From CAYVJW01 sp964451885 (GTDB lineage Bacteria; Patescibacteriota; Gracilibacteria; UBA4473), in the NCBI GenBank assembly GCA_964451885.1, contig CAYVJW010000087.1:1-6944 (forward strand): DNA of 6,944 nucleotides. The letters are read 5' to 3'. The notes under the pieces are model-generated. The model saw nothing but the letters and a program-made list of their open reading frames with translations. It had not been told where the DNA came from and did no database searches. Made by a program: the position numbers and the translations under genes. How positions within the stretch are numbered: the stretch's first letter is position 1; the number at the start of each line of letters is the position of its first letter. Shown here piece by piece: positions 1 through 4,703 of this stretch.

Positions 1-54
1 TTTTTATCCTCTTATTTATAACATCAGCGCTGTAAAAAAGGAATTACCCAAAAT

Positions 55-91
55 AGTCTCCGGAAAACGTTAGTAACGCTTCCCGGAGATT
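55..91. other. Long imperfect hairpin, possible bidirectional terminator or REP-like palindrome
   Basis: The arms at 57-71 and 75-89 pair at 13 of 15 positions, with two A.C mismatches, around an AGT loop at 72-74. One G.U and one A-T pair extend the stem to 55-91. The outer part is GC-rich (TCTCCGG/CCGGAGA). On the + strand it is followed by TTTGTT; on the minus strand the downstream side reads TATTTT. Either orientation could therefore act as a weak intrinsic terminator for a gene outside the window. Because a RAYT transposase relic lies about 300 bp away, a mobile palindromic (REP-like) element is the alternative. The structure is read directly; the role is inferred. Confidence 0.5.
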
Positions 92-305
92 TGTTAGCCC
101 AACAGAATGGCTCCAACTTTTTCAATTCACTCGGGCAACCAGATATTTCCAAAAACTCATGAGTCAAAACCATAACAAAGCTTATCAAGTAGGCGAAAAT
201 CGGACTTAAAGTCAAAATCAAAAAAAGTGCATTTTTCTAAAAATGTTTTCAAAGAACTAAGTGTAAGCTTCGGAATTTTCCGTGTTTTTTTGAGGTAGAA
301 CTCAC
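92..305. other. Intergenic stretch with no recognisable gene
   Basis: I see no credible coding region here. A 65-codon open frame on the minus strand runs through this stretch and through the hairpin at 55-91, but it has no recognisable motif or ribosome binding site. The only structure noted is a small inverted repeat followed by a T tract at 271-291. Confidence 0.5.
271..291 (+). terminator. Weak intrinsic terminator candidate
   Basis: CGGAA and TTCCG can pair across a two-base loop at 271-282 (realistically four pairs and a four-base loop). They are followed by TG and a run of seven T. The stem is short and AT-containing, so termination would be weak, and no gene ending just upstream was identified. 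The T-run is the main support. Confidence 0.25.
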
Positions 306-374
306 TCATGGAAGTGCTGGTTGCCAATCCATGAACGTGCCAGTTACCGATCCACGAACGTGCTAGTCACCCGC
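306..374. repeat. Three degenerate 23-bp tandem repeats beside a RAYT relic
   Basis: Three units lie head to tail at 306-328, 329-351 and 352-374. Units 1 and 2 match at 16 of 23 positions and units 2 and 3 at 17 of 23; most differences between units 1 and 2 are transitions. The common core is CATGAACGTGC, followed by AGTTACC-like sequence. A fourth, truncated unit appears to start at 375 (CCACG) and merges into a palindrome. On the minus strand the array lies immediately downstream of the stop codon of the transposase relic. That is where REP-type repeats commonly flank RAYT genes. A link to the transposase is inference. Confidence 0.6.
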
Positions 375-386
375 CCACGGGTGACT
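365..386. repeat. Perfect 9-bp inverted repeat (REP-like palindrome)
   Basis: AGTCACCCG at 365-373 pairs perfectly with CGGGTGACT at 378-386 around a CCCA loop. A G.U pair (364/387) could extend it. There is no T-run on either side, so an intrinsic terminator is unlikely. It lies 3 bp beyond the stop codon of the minus-strand RAYT relic and overlaps the last 23-bp tandem unit. This fits a REP/BIME-type palindrome recognised by such transposases, although the pairing of this element with this enzyme is inferred. Confidence 0.5.
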
Positions 387-389
387 GCA

Positions 390-569
390 TTAATCCGGGA
401 AAGGGGTAATATTCACTCCCACATTACTACCATCCTTATAATAAGCCGCACTGGAATATTGAAAATCCTCAGGATTAACCGCTAGCATCCAATGCTCCTG
501 AAGCGGATTATTGTGGATATAATGAAACTTCACTTCAAATGTTTTCTCCGTAGGTGATGGATGTATTTC
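390..569 (-). pseudogene. C-terminal remnant of a REP-associated (RAYT, IS200-like Y1) transposase
   Basis: Reading the minus strand from 569 down to the TAA at 390-392 gives 59 codons. They match the end of the Y1_Tnp/RAYT family: an HP..TEKTFEVKFHYIHNNP-type segment, then HWMLAVNPEDFQYSSAAYY, then a short tail ending PFPD. The YIHNNP block (residues about 17-22 of the remnant) is the family hallmark, and I believe its Tyr is the nucleophile that attacks single-stranded DNA. The PEDFQYSSA block follows it as expected. The frame meets TGA at 573-575, and no HUH (His-hydrophobic-His) half was found upstream. The gene is therefore 5'-truncated or frameshifted and inactive. A second short minus-strand open frame (651-580) may be further debris. 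Family assignment is confident; subfamily is not. Confidence 0.75.
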
Positions 570-743
570 GTTTCATTTACTGCTTCATTTTATAATATGA
601 CTCAGCTTCTCTTTCTCGTACACGAAAAAAAATCTCATCAAACTTGGTAACTTATTTCCTGCCAAGCCCCTTAGTTCTTGGTAATGTCAGAAAGAATGAA
701 TATGGAATATACCCACATTCAAGCTTCTTTTTGTACAAAAAAA
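570..743. other. Gene-free stretch between RAYT relic and SLH promoter
   Basis: Minus-strand frame 651-580 is open for 24 codons (KFDEIFFRVREREAESYY-like) and ends in TAA at 577-579. It is in a different frame from the RAYT remnant, so it could be frameshifted transposase debris, but it is not recognisable. On the + strand the frame of the SLH gene stays open back to a TTG at 678. The residues it would encode do not look like part of a signal peptide, so I treat this as non-coding. Confidence 0.4.
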
Positions 744-771
744 TTGACCAAAATAGAACAAAAATTATACT
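744..771 (+). promoter_or_regulatory. Sigma70-like promoter for the SLH gene
   Basis: A -35 box TTGACC (744-749) and a -10 box TATACT (766-771) are separated by 16 bp. Transcription would begin near 777-780, practically at the ATG at 780, leaving no room for a ribosome binding site. A perfect TATAAT also occurs at 792-797, but it has no matching -35 and lies inside the likely gene. Confidence 0.55.
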
Positions 772-779
772 CAGACTTA

Positions 780-1838
780 ATGAAGTGGGGCTATAATGTT
801 TTAACAAATAAAAAAGAGAAAACTTTAAAGTTTTTAAAAAAACCATATTCCTTACTTCCTTCATTTCTTCATTTTTTTCATTCCTTCATTCTTTCATTCC
901 TCCTCTTCCCTGTCTTCACTCACGCCTTCTACGACGTAACCCCGGAAGACCCGCAACATCACATTTTTTCTCATCTACACGATGTAGGAACAATGAAAGC
1001 CTACCCTGACGGAAATTTCCATCCGGAAAAAATTGTCACCCGAGCAGAAGGATTAGCCATTGCTTTGCGGGCAGGTGGGATTACCCTCTCGGAAAATTTT
1101 TCCGGAGAAATATTTTTCGAAGACGTAGATCCCGCTATCTGGTATGCACCGTTTATTGACCGGGCTGTGGAGTTAGGATTTGTTTCTACAAAAAGTTATT
1201 ATTTCCGCCCCCATCAGGCAATCACCAAAGCAGAATTTTTGGCCCTCCTGTTTCGAGCTACACTGGTGGATTTTAGCCCTTATTTTTCTCAGACCAGGAA
1301 TTTGGCATTGGATATACCGGCAGACAGCTGGTTTGCCCCGCATTTTGCTTATGCCAAAAAGTATCAGATCGCCCATCTGCCTTCAGATGAATTTTACAGA
1401 CCTCATAAATCGCTTTCTCGCCGTGAAGTGGCAATGATGACTTATCGTCAATTGCGTATTTTTTACGGGGACGGGATGACGAAGATTTTCGTTGAGCTGC
1501 AGGCGCAGATTCAACAATTTATTGTATTATTGAAAGGAGGAAAACCGGATAAGGCGGAGTTTCGCCTTCAAAAGATTTTAAAGCTGAATGAACAGCTTAC
1601 CCGGGAAAAAAATAATACGGATGCAGTAGCTGCACGTGCTATCTCCCGAGCGATGATGCATCTGTCGGAAAGCCTGAGGTTTTTTCGCCGGGGTCGTAAC
1701 CTCTCAGGGCTTGAGAATCTTTACTTGGCAGCAAAACAAGCCGACCGTGCCGCAAAAAAATCAGAAACATTCGTACCGTTTGTAAATGAGCTTTCCAGAT
1801 TGATTGATGAAACGATGGAAAATTTTATAAAATCCTAA
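780..1838 (+). CDS. Exported S-layer homology (SLH) protein, three SLH domains
   Basis: This 352-residue protein is probably anchored to the cell surface. Starting at ATG 780, a basic N-terminus (KKEKTLKFLKK) precedes a hydrophobic core and a THA|FYDV signal-peptidase-like site near residue 49. Three SLH domains follow. SLH1 is at about 50-100, with YPDGNFHPEKIVTRAE. SLH2 is at about 113-163, with EDVDPAIWYAPFIDRAVELGF then FRPHQAITKAEF. SLH3 is at about 177-229, with DSWFAPHFAYAKKY then YRPHKSLSRREV. The C-terminal 120 residues are predicted helical and rich in charge (EL.AQI..FI, AISRAMMHLSESLRFFRR), with no known domain. SLH domains bind secondary cell-wall polymers in other bacteria; the ligand here is unknown. 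The frame is open back to TTG 678, but I prefer 780 because it yields a signal peptide and fits the promoter. There is no Shine-Dalgarno sequence. Pairing with an r-protein cluster is unusual. Confidence 0.85.
   Translation: MKWGYNVLTNKKEKTLKFLKKPYSLLPSFLHFFHSFILSFLLFPVFTHAFYDVTPEDPQHHIFSHLHDVGTMKAYPDGNFHPEKIVTRAEGLAIALRAGGITLSENFSGEIFFEDVDPAIWYAPFIDRAVELGFVSTKSYYFRPHQAITKAEFLALLFRATLVDFSPYFSQTRNLALDIPADSWFAPHFAYAKKYQIAHLPSDEFYRPHKSLSRREVAMMTYRQLRIFYGDGMTKIFVELQAQIQQFIVLLKGGKPDKAEFRLQKILKLNEQLTREKNNTDAVAARAISRAMMHLSESLRFFRRGRNLSGLENLYLAAKQADRAAKKSETFVPFVNELSRLIDETMENFIKS
861..898 (+). repeat. Octamer-like TTCATT repeats inside the SLH signal-peptide coding region
   Basis: TCATT recurs at 861, 869, 878, 886 and 894, with spacings of 8, 9, 8 and 8. 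It forms degenerate tandem units resembling CTTCATTC within a longer, almost pure pyrimidine tract (about 848-920). The repeats encode the hydrophobic core (FLHFFHSFILSF). Gain or loss of one 8-bp unit would shift the frame of the SLH gene. Confidence 0.6.
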
Positions 1839-1852
1839 ATCTTGCATCTTGT
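1839..1852. repeat. Two heptamers (ATCTTGY) directly after the SLH stop
   Basis: ATCTTGC at 1839-1845 and ATCTTGT at 1846-1852 lie head to tail immediately after the TAA. They are the first of a series of 7-nt-period repeats found in the downstream spacers. Two copies alone would be unremarkable. Confidence 0.35.
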
Positions 1853-1857
1853 TTTCC

Positions 1858-1885
1858 TTGACAAAGCCAAAAATCTTCATAAAAT
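1858..1885 (+). promoter_or_regulatory. Sigma70-like promoter of the ribosomal protein cluster
   Basis: A perfect TTGACA (1858-1863) is followed, after 16 bp, by TAAAAT (1880-1885). The start would be near 1892, giving an untranslated leader of about 43 nt before L24. This fits the cluster beginning here as its own transcription unit rather than continuing from an L14 gene as in the usual spc operon. Confidence 0.6.
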
Positions 1886-1890
1886 TTTCC

Positions 1891-1915
1891 GGCTGTTTAA
1901 TATAAATATTAAGCC
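1891..1915 (+). promoter_or_regulatory. Interrupted inverted repeat in the L24 leader
   Basis: GGCT (1891-1894) and AGCC (1912-1915) enclose TAATA and TATTA around a TAAA loop. A three-base bulge (GTT) lies on the 5' side only. The element starts at the predicted transcription start and could be a small leader hairpin or an operator. In many bacteria spc expression is controlled by an r-protein binding the mRNA; the sequence alone does not show that this hairpin does so. Confidence 0.3.
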
Positions 1916-1934
1916 ATTTTAAATTTTAATTTTT

Positions 1935-2279
1935 ATGAAGTTCAAAGTAGGGGATTCGGTAATCGTAATTTCGGGAAAGGACCGGGGGAAAAAAGGTACG
2001 CTTTCCCGAATTTCAAAGTCAAAAGACCGTGTAGTGATCGAAGGGATAAACCGCAGTGTAAAACATGTAAAAGGGCGAGATGGGAATCCCGGAGAGCGGG
2101 TTGAATTTTTTGCTACCATTCATATTTCAAACATTGCCATTATTGATTCCGAAAGTAAAAAACCTTCACGAATTGGATATTCGGTTGATTCGGCGGGAAA
2201 GAAAATAAGAATTTCTAAAAAATCAGGAAAGGAAGTAGTATCGCCCGCTTTAAAGGGTAAAAAAACAATAAAAGCATAA
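1935..2279 (+). CDS. rplX: 50S ribosomal protein L24 (uL24)
   Basis: L24 is an early assembly protein of the large subunit that binds the 5' region of 23S rRNA. The 114 residues match the family throughout. The KOW motif lies near residues 4-31 (GDSVIVISGKDRGKKG). IHISNI follows at 62-67, KPSRIGY at 76-82 and IRISKKSG at 91-98. The usual length is about 100-105, so there is a short basic tail (ALKGKKTIKA). ATG 1935 gives the canonical MKFKVGD start. Upstream there is only AT-rich TTTTAAA/TTTTAAT, a 7-nt period with no Shine-Dalgarno sequence. It is the first gene of the cluster; L14, normally just upstream, is replaced by the SLH gene. The gap to L5 is one base. Confidence 0.97.
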   Translation: MKFKVGDSVIVISGKDRGKKGTLSRISKSKDRVVIEGINRSVKHVKGRDGNPGERVEFFATIHISNIAIIDSESKKPSRIGYSVDSAGKKIRISKKSGKEVVSPALKGKKTIKA

Positions 2280-2280
2280 T

Positions 2281-2832
2281 ATGAAATCTCAATTATATGA
2301 ACGTTTTCGAAAAGAGACCATGTCCCGGTTACAAAAAGAATTGGGGTTGAAAAATATAATGCAAGTGCCGAAGATTGAGAAGATTTGTGTAAATGTCGGG
2401 ATGGGATCTTATTTACAAAGAACAGGAAAGAAAAATTTTGATTATGTTGAAAAAACGATTTCTTTTATCACAGGACAAAAGCCTGTATTAAGAAAAGCAC
2501 GTATTGCAGTATCAAATTTTAAATTAAGGGAAGGGATGCCGGTAGGGCTTTCTGTGACATTGCGAAATGATGAGGCTTATAATTTTTTGGACAAGGTGAT
2601 AAATGTAGCTATACCACGAGTGCGGGATTTTAGAGGTATTTCACGAAATATCTTTGATAAACACGCCAATTGTTCCATCGGTTTTACAGAACACACGGTG
2701 TTCCCGGAAGGAGAAATACAGGACGACCTAAGCCCTTCTTATGGAATGCAAATAACCATCGTAACAACGACTGAAAACAAAGATCACGCAAGAGCACTTC
2801 TCAAATCCTTTAACTTCCCATTTAAGAAATAA
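2281..2832 (+). CDS. rplE: 50S ribosomal protein L5 (uL5)
   Basis: L5 binds 5S rRNA and helps form the central protuberance, contacting S13 and tRNA at the P site. The 183-residue protein is full length. It shows VPKIEKICVNVGMG (29-42), TGQKP (64-68), AVSNFKLREGMPVG (76-89), PRVRDFRG (112-119) and a C-terminal GMQITIVTTTENKDHARALL. The family NYSLG block reads NCSIG, with Cys131 in place of the usual Tyr. The start lies one base after the L24 stop, so translational coupling is likely, and there is no Shine-Dalgarno sequence. The GSYLQRTGKKNFDY insert-like region resembles CPR homologues as I remember them. Confidence 0.97.
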   Translation: MKSQLYERFRKETMSRLQKELGLKNIMQVPKIEKICVNVGMGSYLQRTGKKNFDYVEKTISFITGQKPVLRKARIAVSNFKLREGMPVGLSVTLRNDEAYNFLDKVINVAIPRVRDFRGISRNIFDKHANCSIGFTEHTVFPEGEIQDDLSPSYGMQITIVTTTENKDHARALLKSFNFPFKK

Positions 2833-2833
2833 T

Positions 2834-2875
2834 GACAAGGGACAGGTAACAAGGGATAAGTAGCAAGGAGATAAT
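2834..2875. repeat. GACAAGG-like heptamer array after L5
   Basis: Six consecutive 7-nt units start at 2834, of the form RACAAGG or RATAAGT. Alternate units are most alike, giving a 14-bp superperiod (2835-2848, 2849-2862, 2863-2876). The array begins one base after the L5 stop codon and ends near 2875. Its words differ from the TTCTAA array found before S14 in the same spacer. No protein-coding frame passes through it. Confidence 0.65.
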
Positions 2876-2906
2876 TAATTATTTAAACTCAAATCAAAAT
2901 TCAAGC

Positions 2907-2927
2907 TTCTAAATTCTAAATTCTAAA
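2907..2927. repeat. Three exact TTCTAAA heptamers before the S14 start
   Basis: TTCTAAA occurs three times in tandem without mismatch, ending one base before the ATG at 2929. Each unit carries TAA, so the three frames are each closed. No Shine-Dalgarno sequence is present; the repeats occupy the region the 30S subunit would cover. Confidence 0.75.
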
Positions 2928-2928
2928 A

Positions 2929-3153
2929 ATGGCTCGAAAATCAATTACCGTTAAATCTCGAAAGTTTATGGAACGCTATCTGAGAGCAAAAAAAGATGGC
3001 CGAAAAATTAAATTTTCGACTCGTGCTTATAACAGATGCAGTCTTTGTGCTCGCCCGAACGGATACATGCGAGATTTCGGAATATGCCGGTGTTGCTTCC
3101 GAGAATTAGCAGAAGCAGCACAAATCCCCGGAGTACGAAAATCCTCATGGTAA
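2929..3153 (+). CDS. rpsN: 30S ribosomal protein S14, zinc-binding type (uS14)
   Basis: S14 is essential for assembly of the 30S head and contacts 16S rRNA near the A site. The 74-residue protein has the zinc ribbon of the short form: Cys37/Cys40 (CSLC) and Cys53/Cys56 (CRCC). It ends with the family signature FRELAEAAQIPGVRKSSW. The short form is usually about 61 residues; here the N-terminal helix before the ribbon is about 13 residues longer (RKFMERYLRAKKDGRKIKF). An extra Cys55 lies next to the second pair. ATG 2929 gives the standard MARKS start. It is the third gene of the cluster and is preceded by exact TTCTAAA heptamers. Confidence 0.96.
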   Translation: MARKSITVKSRKFMERYLRAKKDGRKIKFSTRAYNRCSLCARPNGYMRDFGICRCCFRELAEAAQIPGVRKSSW

Positions 3154-3160
3154 ATGAAAA

Positions 3161-3195
3161 ATTCTAAGCTCTAAGTTCTAATAACTAAGTTCTAT
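3161..3195. repeat. Five NNYCTAA heptamers before the S8 start
   Basis: Five units of exactly 7 nt fill 3161-3195. Four carry CTAA at the same phase and the last ends CTAT. TAA codons at 3165, 3172, 3179 and 3186 cover all three frames. The array ends four bases before the ATG at 3200 and makes up most of this 46-nt spacer. Confidence 0.75.
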
Positions 3196-3199
3196 CATT

Positions 3200-3574
3200 A
3201 TGACAGACCCAATCGCTGATCTTTTAACCCGGATTCGAAATGCGCAAATGGCAGGGAATGATTCCTTAGCTGTGCCATATTCTCGTGAGAAAGAAAAAAT
3301 TGCGCAGGTGATGCAGAAAAATGATTTTTTGGAATCGGTGGAAAAAGAAGAAACCGAAAAAGTCCCAGCATTGAAGTTAACATTAACTGACAGGAAATTG
3401 ACCCTTAAGCGTATTTCAAAGCCCGGACAGAGGATTTATATAAAATCAAAAGAGATTAGAAAAGTATTAAGCGGTTTCGGGATTTCTATTATTTCAACCC
3501 CCAAGGGAATAATAACAGGATATGAAGCGCGTTCTCTTAATGTAGGGGGCGAAGTACTATGTGAAATAAGCTAA
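3200..3574 (+). CDS. rpsH: 30S ribosomal protein S8 (uS8)
   Basis: S8 is a primary 16S rRNA binder (helix 21) and in enterobacteria also represses the spc operon by binding the L5 mRNA. The 124 residues start with the hallmark MTDPIADLLTRIRNAQ. They include SKPGQRIY (73-80), the GFGISIISTPKG segment (92-103; most bacteria have STSKG, so Pro replaces Ser), the EAR at 109-111 and GGEVLCEIS at the C-terminus. Length is normal. I do not see a convincing copy of the S8-binding helix in the L24-L5 junction, which is only one base, so autoregulation as in E. coli is not supported. There is no Shine-Dalgarno sequence. Confidence 0.97.
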   Translation: MTDPIADLLTRIRNAQMAGNDSLAVPYSREKEKIAQVMQKNDFLESVEKEETEKVPALKLTLTDRKLTLKRISKPGQRIYIKSKEIRKVLSGFGISIISTPKGIITGYEARSLNVGGEVLCEIS

Positions 3575-3602
3575 TGATTAATGAGTAATGAATAATGAGT
3601 AA
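3575..3602. repeat. Four TGANTAA heptamers after the S8 stop
   Basis: Four head-to-tail units (TGATTAA, TGAGTAA, TGAATAA, TGAGTAA) start at the base after the S8 stop. Each carries both TGA and TAA, and the 7-nt period rotates them through all reading frames. Any ribosome that missed the S8 stop would meet a stop within a few codons. The words resemble the TGACTAA-type STRR I recall from heterocystous cyanobacteria. Confidence 0.75.
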
Positions 3603-3622
3603 TAAAAAAAATTTAAAAACAA

Positions 3623-3653
3623 AAAACTAAAATAACTAACAACTAATAACTAC
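3623..3653. repeat. AACTA-type heptamers before the L6 start
   Basis: CTA recurs at 3627, 3636, 3643 and 3650, with spacings of 9, 7 and 7. The units resemble ATAACTA. The array ends close to the ATG at 3661 in a G-poor, A-rich context and offers no Shine-Dalgarno sequence. The stretch 3603-3622 between the two arrays is A-rich and featureless. Confidence 0.55.
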
Positions 3654-3660
3654 TTAAGCC

Positions 3661-4212
3661 ATGTCACGAATTGGAAATAAGCCGGTAATAATCCCACAAG
3701 GAGTAGAAGTTTCTATAGAAGAAAAAAAAATTTCTGTAAAAGGGCCTAAAGGTGAATTGTCACAAGCCTATGAGCCAGAGTATGTATCAATAAAAACAGA
3801 AGAAGGGAAACTGCAAGTCTTGAGGAATAACGATATAAAAGCCTCGCGTGCAAGGCATGGACTTTATCGAAGTTTAGCTCAAAATTTAATTGTAGGCGTT
3901 ACAGACGGATTTTCTAAAACACTGGAAATAAAAGGAGTAGGATACCGGGCGGCATTAAAAGGAAAGATTCTTGAAATGCAATTAGGCTTTTCCCACCCGA
4001 TAAGTTTCCAAATACCGGAAGAGATTGAAGTAATATTTGATGAAAAGAACCAAAATATTTTTACCATTTCAGGAATTAATAAACAACTCGTAGGGCAAGT
4101 GGCTGCAAATATTCGTGAATACAGAAAACCGGAACCGTACAAAGGCAAAGGAATTAAATACATCGATGAACAAATCGCCCGCAAAGCGGGAAAATCAGCC
4201 GCTAAGAAATAG
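3661..4212 (+). CDS. rplF: 50S ribosomal protein L6 (uL6)
   Basis: L6 is a two-domain large-subunit protein near the sarcin-ricin loop and the factor-binding site. The 183 residues are full length. They show MSRIGNKPV at the start, VKGPKGEL (26-33), RHGLYRSLAQNLIVGVTDGF (65-84), KGVGYRA (91-97) and the C-terminal PYKGKGIKY (159-167), then a basic tail. A run of nine A at 3722-3730 is in-frame and could allow polymerase slippage, but the frame is intact. ATG 3661 is the only start giving the canonical N-terminus. There is no Shine-Dalgarno sequence. The stop is TAG, unlike the TAA of the other cluster genes except L15. Confidence 0.97.
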   Translation: MSRIGNKPVIIPQGVEVSIEEKKISVKGPKGELSQAYEPEYVSIKTEEGKLQVLRNNDIKASRARHGLYRSLAQNLIVGVTDGFSKTLEIKGVGYRAALKGKILEMQLGFSHPISFQIPEEIEVIFDEKNQNIFTISGINKQLVGQVAANIREYRKPEPYKGKGIKYIDEQIARKAGKSAAKK

Positions 4213-4213
4213 A

Positions 4214-4226
4214 GCCCCAAAGGGGC
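4214..4226 (+). other. Small GC-rich hairpin just after the L6 stop
   Basis: GCCCC (4214-4218) pairs with GGGGC (4222-4226) around AAA. No T-run follows, so it is not an intrinsic terminator. It might protect a 3' mRNA end or be a chance palindrome. Confidence 0.4.
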
Positions 4227-4263
4227 AAGTCAAAAGTCTATAAAGTCGAAAGTTCTTAAAGTT
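4227..4263. repeat. AAGT repeats with 7+9 (16-bp) period after L6
   Basis: AAGT starts at 4227, 4234, 4243, 4250 and 4259, so the spacings alternate 7, 9, 7, 9. This gives two and a partial third copy of a 16-bp unit (4227-4242, 4243-4258). The same 7+9 alternation is seen in the CTAA array at the other end of this spacer. Confidence 0.5.
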
Positions 4264-4272
4264 TAAATAATA

Positions 4273-4284
4273 GGTCTGTAGACC
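4273..4284 (+). other. Short palindrome in the L6-L18 spacer
   Basis: GGTC (4273-4276) and GACC (4281-4284) can pair around TGTA; five pairs are possible if the loop is only GT. It lies between two repeat arrays. There is no T-run, so I do not call it a terminator. Confidence 0.3.
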
Positions 4285-4289
4285 GCGCT

Positions 4290-4321
4290 TTCTAAGCTCT
4301 AAATAATTTAAGTTCTAAATA
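4290..4321. repeat. TCTAA repeats with 16-bp superperiod before the L18 start
   Basis: Two 16-bp units, 4290-4305 and 4306-4321, match at 13 of 16 positions. Each is built of a 7-nt and a 9-nt step (CTAA at 4292, 4299 and 4315; TTAA at 4308). TAA occurs in all three frames. The array ends three bases before the ATG at 4325. Confidence 0.65.
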
Positions 4322-4324
4322 ATC

Positions 4325-4666
4325 ATGAATTCAATAGACAAGGTACTTCAGAGAAAAGTGAGATCCAGAAAAACGCGGGCAAAAACGCGTATTGGAGGAA
4401 GGCCACGGTTATTGGTCTTCCGATCTCTCAGAGCTATTTATGCACAAATTATTGATGACGGGGCAGGAAAAGTAGTATGCGGAGTTTCGGATTTGAAAGC
4501 GAAAAAAAAAGGTATAGAAAGCGCAAAAGAAGTGGGTAAGGATATTGCGAAAAAAGCCAAAGCTAAAAAAATTAATAAAGTAGCTTTTGACAGAAACGGA
4601 TATAAATATCATGGAAGATTAAAAGCTTTAGCGGAAGCCGCAAGAGAAGCAGGACTGGATTTTTAA
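4325..4666 (+). CDS. rplR: 50S ribosomal protein L18 (uL18)
   Basis: L18 binds 5S rRNA together with L5 and docks it on the large subunit. The 113 residues are of normal length. They contain a basic N-terminal arm (RKVRSRKTRAKTRIGG, 10-25), RPRLLVFRSLRAIYAQIIDD (26-45) and the family C-terminus AFDRNGYKYHGRLKALAEAA ending in GLDF. A nine-A run at 4502-4510 lies in the Lys-rich middle and is in frame. ATG 4325 gives a slightly shorter N-terminus than many homologues, and no upstream in-frame start is needed. There is no Shine-Dalgarno sequence; TCTAA repeats precede the start. Confidence 0.96.
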   Translation: MNSIDKVLQRKVRSRKTRAKTRIGGRPRLLVFRSLRAIYAQIIDDGAGKVVCGVSDLKAKKKGIESAKEVGKDIAKKAKAKKINKVAFDRNGYKYHGRLKALAEAAREAGLDF

Positions 4667-4685
4667 TTTTATTCTATTATTCAAA

Positions 4686-4699
4686 CTTCTAACTTCTAA
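4686..4699. repeat. Two CTTCTAA heptamers before the S5 start
   Basis: CTTCTAA occurs exactly twice in tandem at 4686-4692 and 4693-4699, followed by ATAA and the ATG at 4704. TAA at 4690, 4697 and 4701 covers all three frames. This is the shortest repeat-bearing spacer (37 nt) and still keeps the 7-nt period. Confidence 0.65.
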
Positions 4700-4703
4700 A
4701 TAA

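Noticed and set aside
24..221. 65-codon open frame on the minus strand
   Set aside because: It reads through the hairpin at 55-91, has no recognised motif, no ribosome binding site and no promoter, and is short enough to be chance.
678..779. Extending the SLH protein to the TTG at 678 or the ATG at 684
   Set aside because: The extra 32-34 residues would bury the signal peptide, and the best promoter (744-771) lies downstream of those starts.
792..797. A perfect TATAAT as the SLH promoter
   Set aside because: There is no -35 box at suitable spacing, and it would place the start downstream of the only ATG that gives a signal peptide.
652..864. 70-codon minus-strand open frame overlapping the SLH gene start
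   Set aside because: Most of it is antisense to the SLH signal-peptide region, and its composition reflects that tract. Only its last few codons (LPRTKGLGRK) look unusual.
2834..2927. CRISPR array
   Set aside because: The repeats are 7-14 bp with no unique spacers between them, and no cas genes are visible.
3722..3730. Programmed frameshift at A9 runs (also 4502-4510 and 6559-6567)
   Set aside because: All three genes are full length in one frame. There is no out-of-frame partner ORF, and such runs are common in AT-rich coding sequence.
4214..4284. Intrinsic terminators between L6 and L18
   Set aside because: The two small stems lack a following T-run, and the r-protein genes downstream have no separate good promoter.
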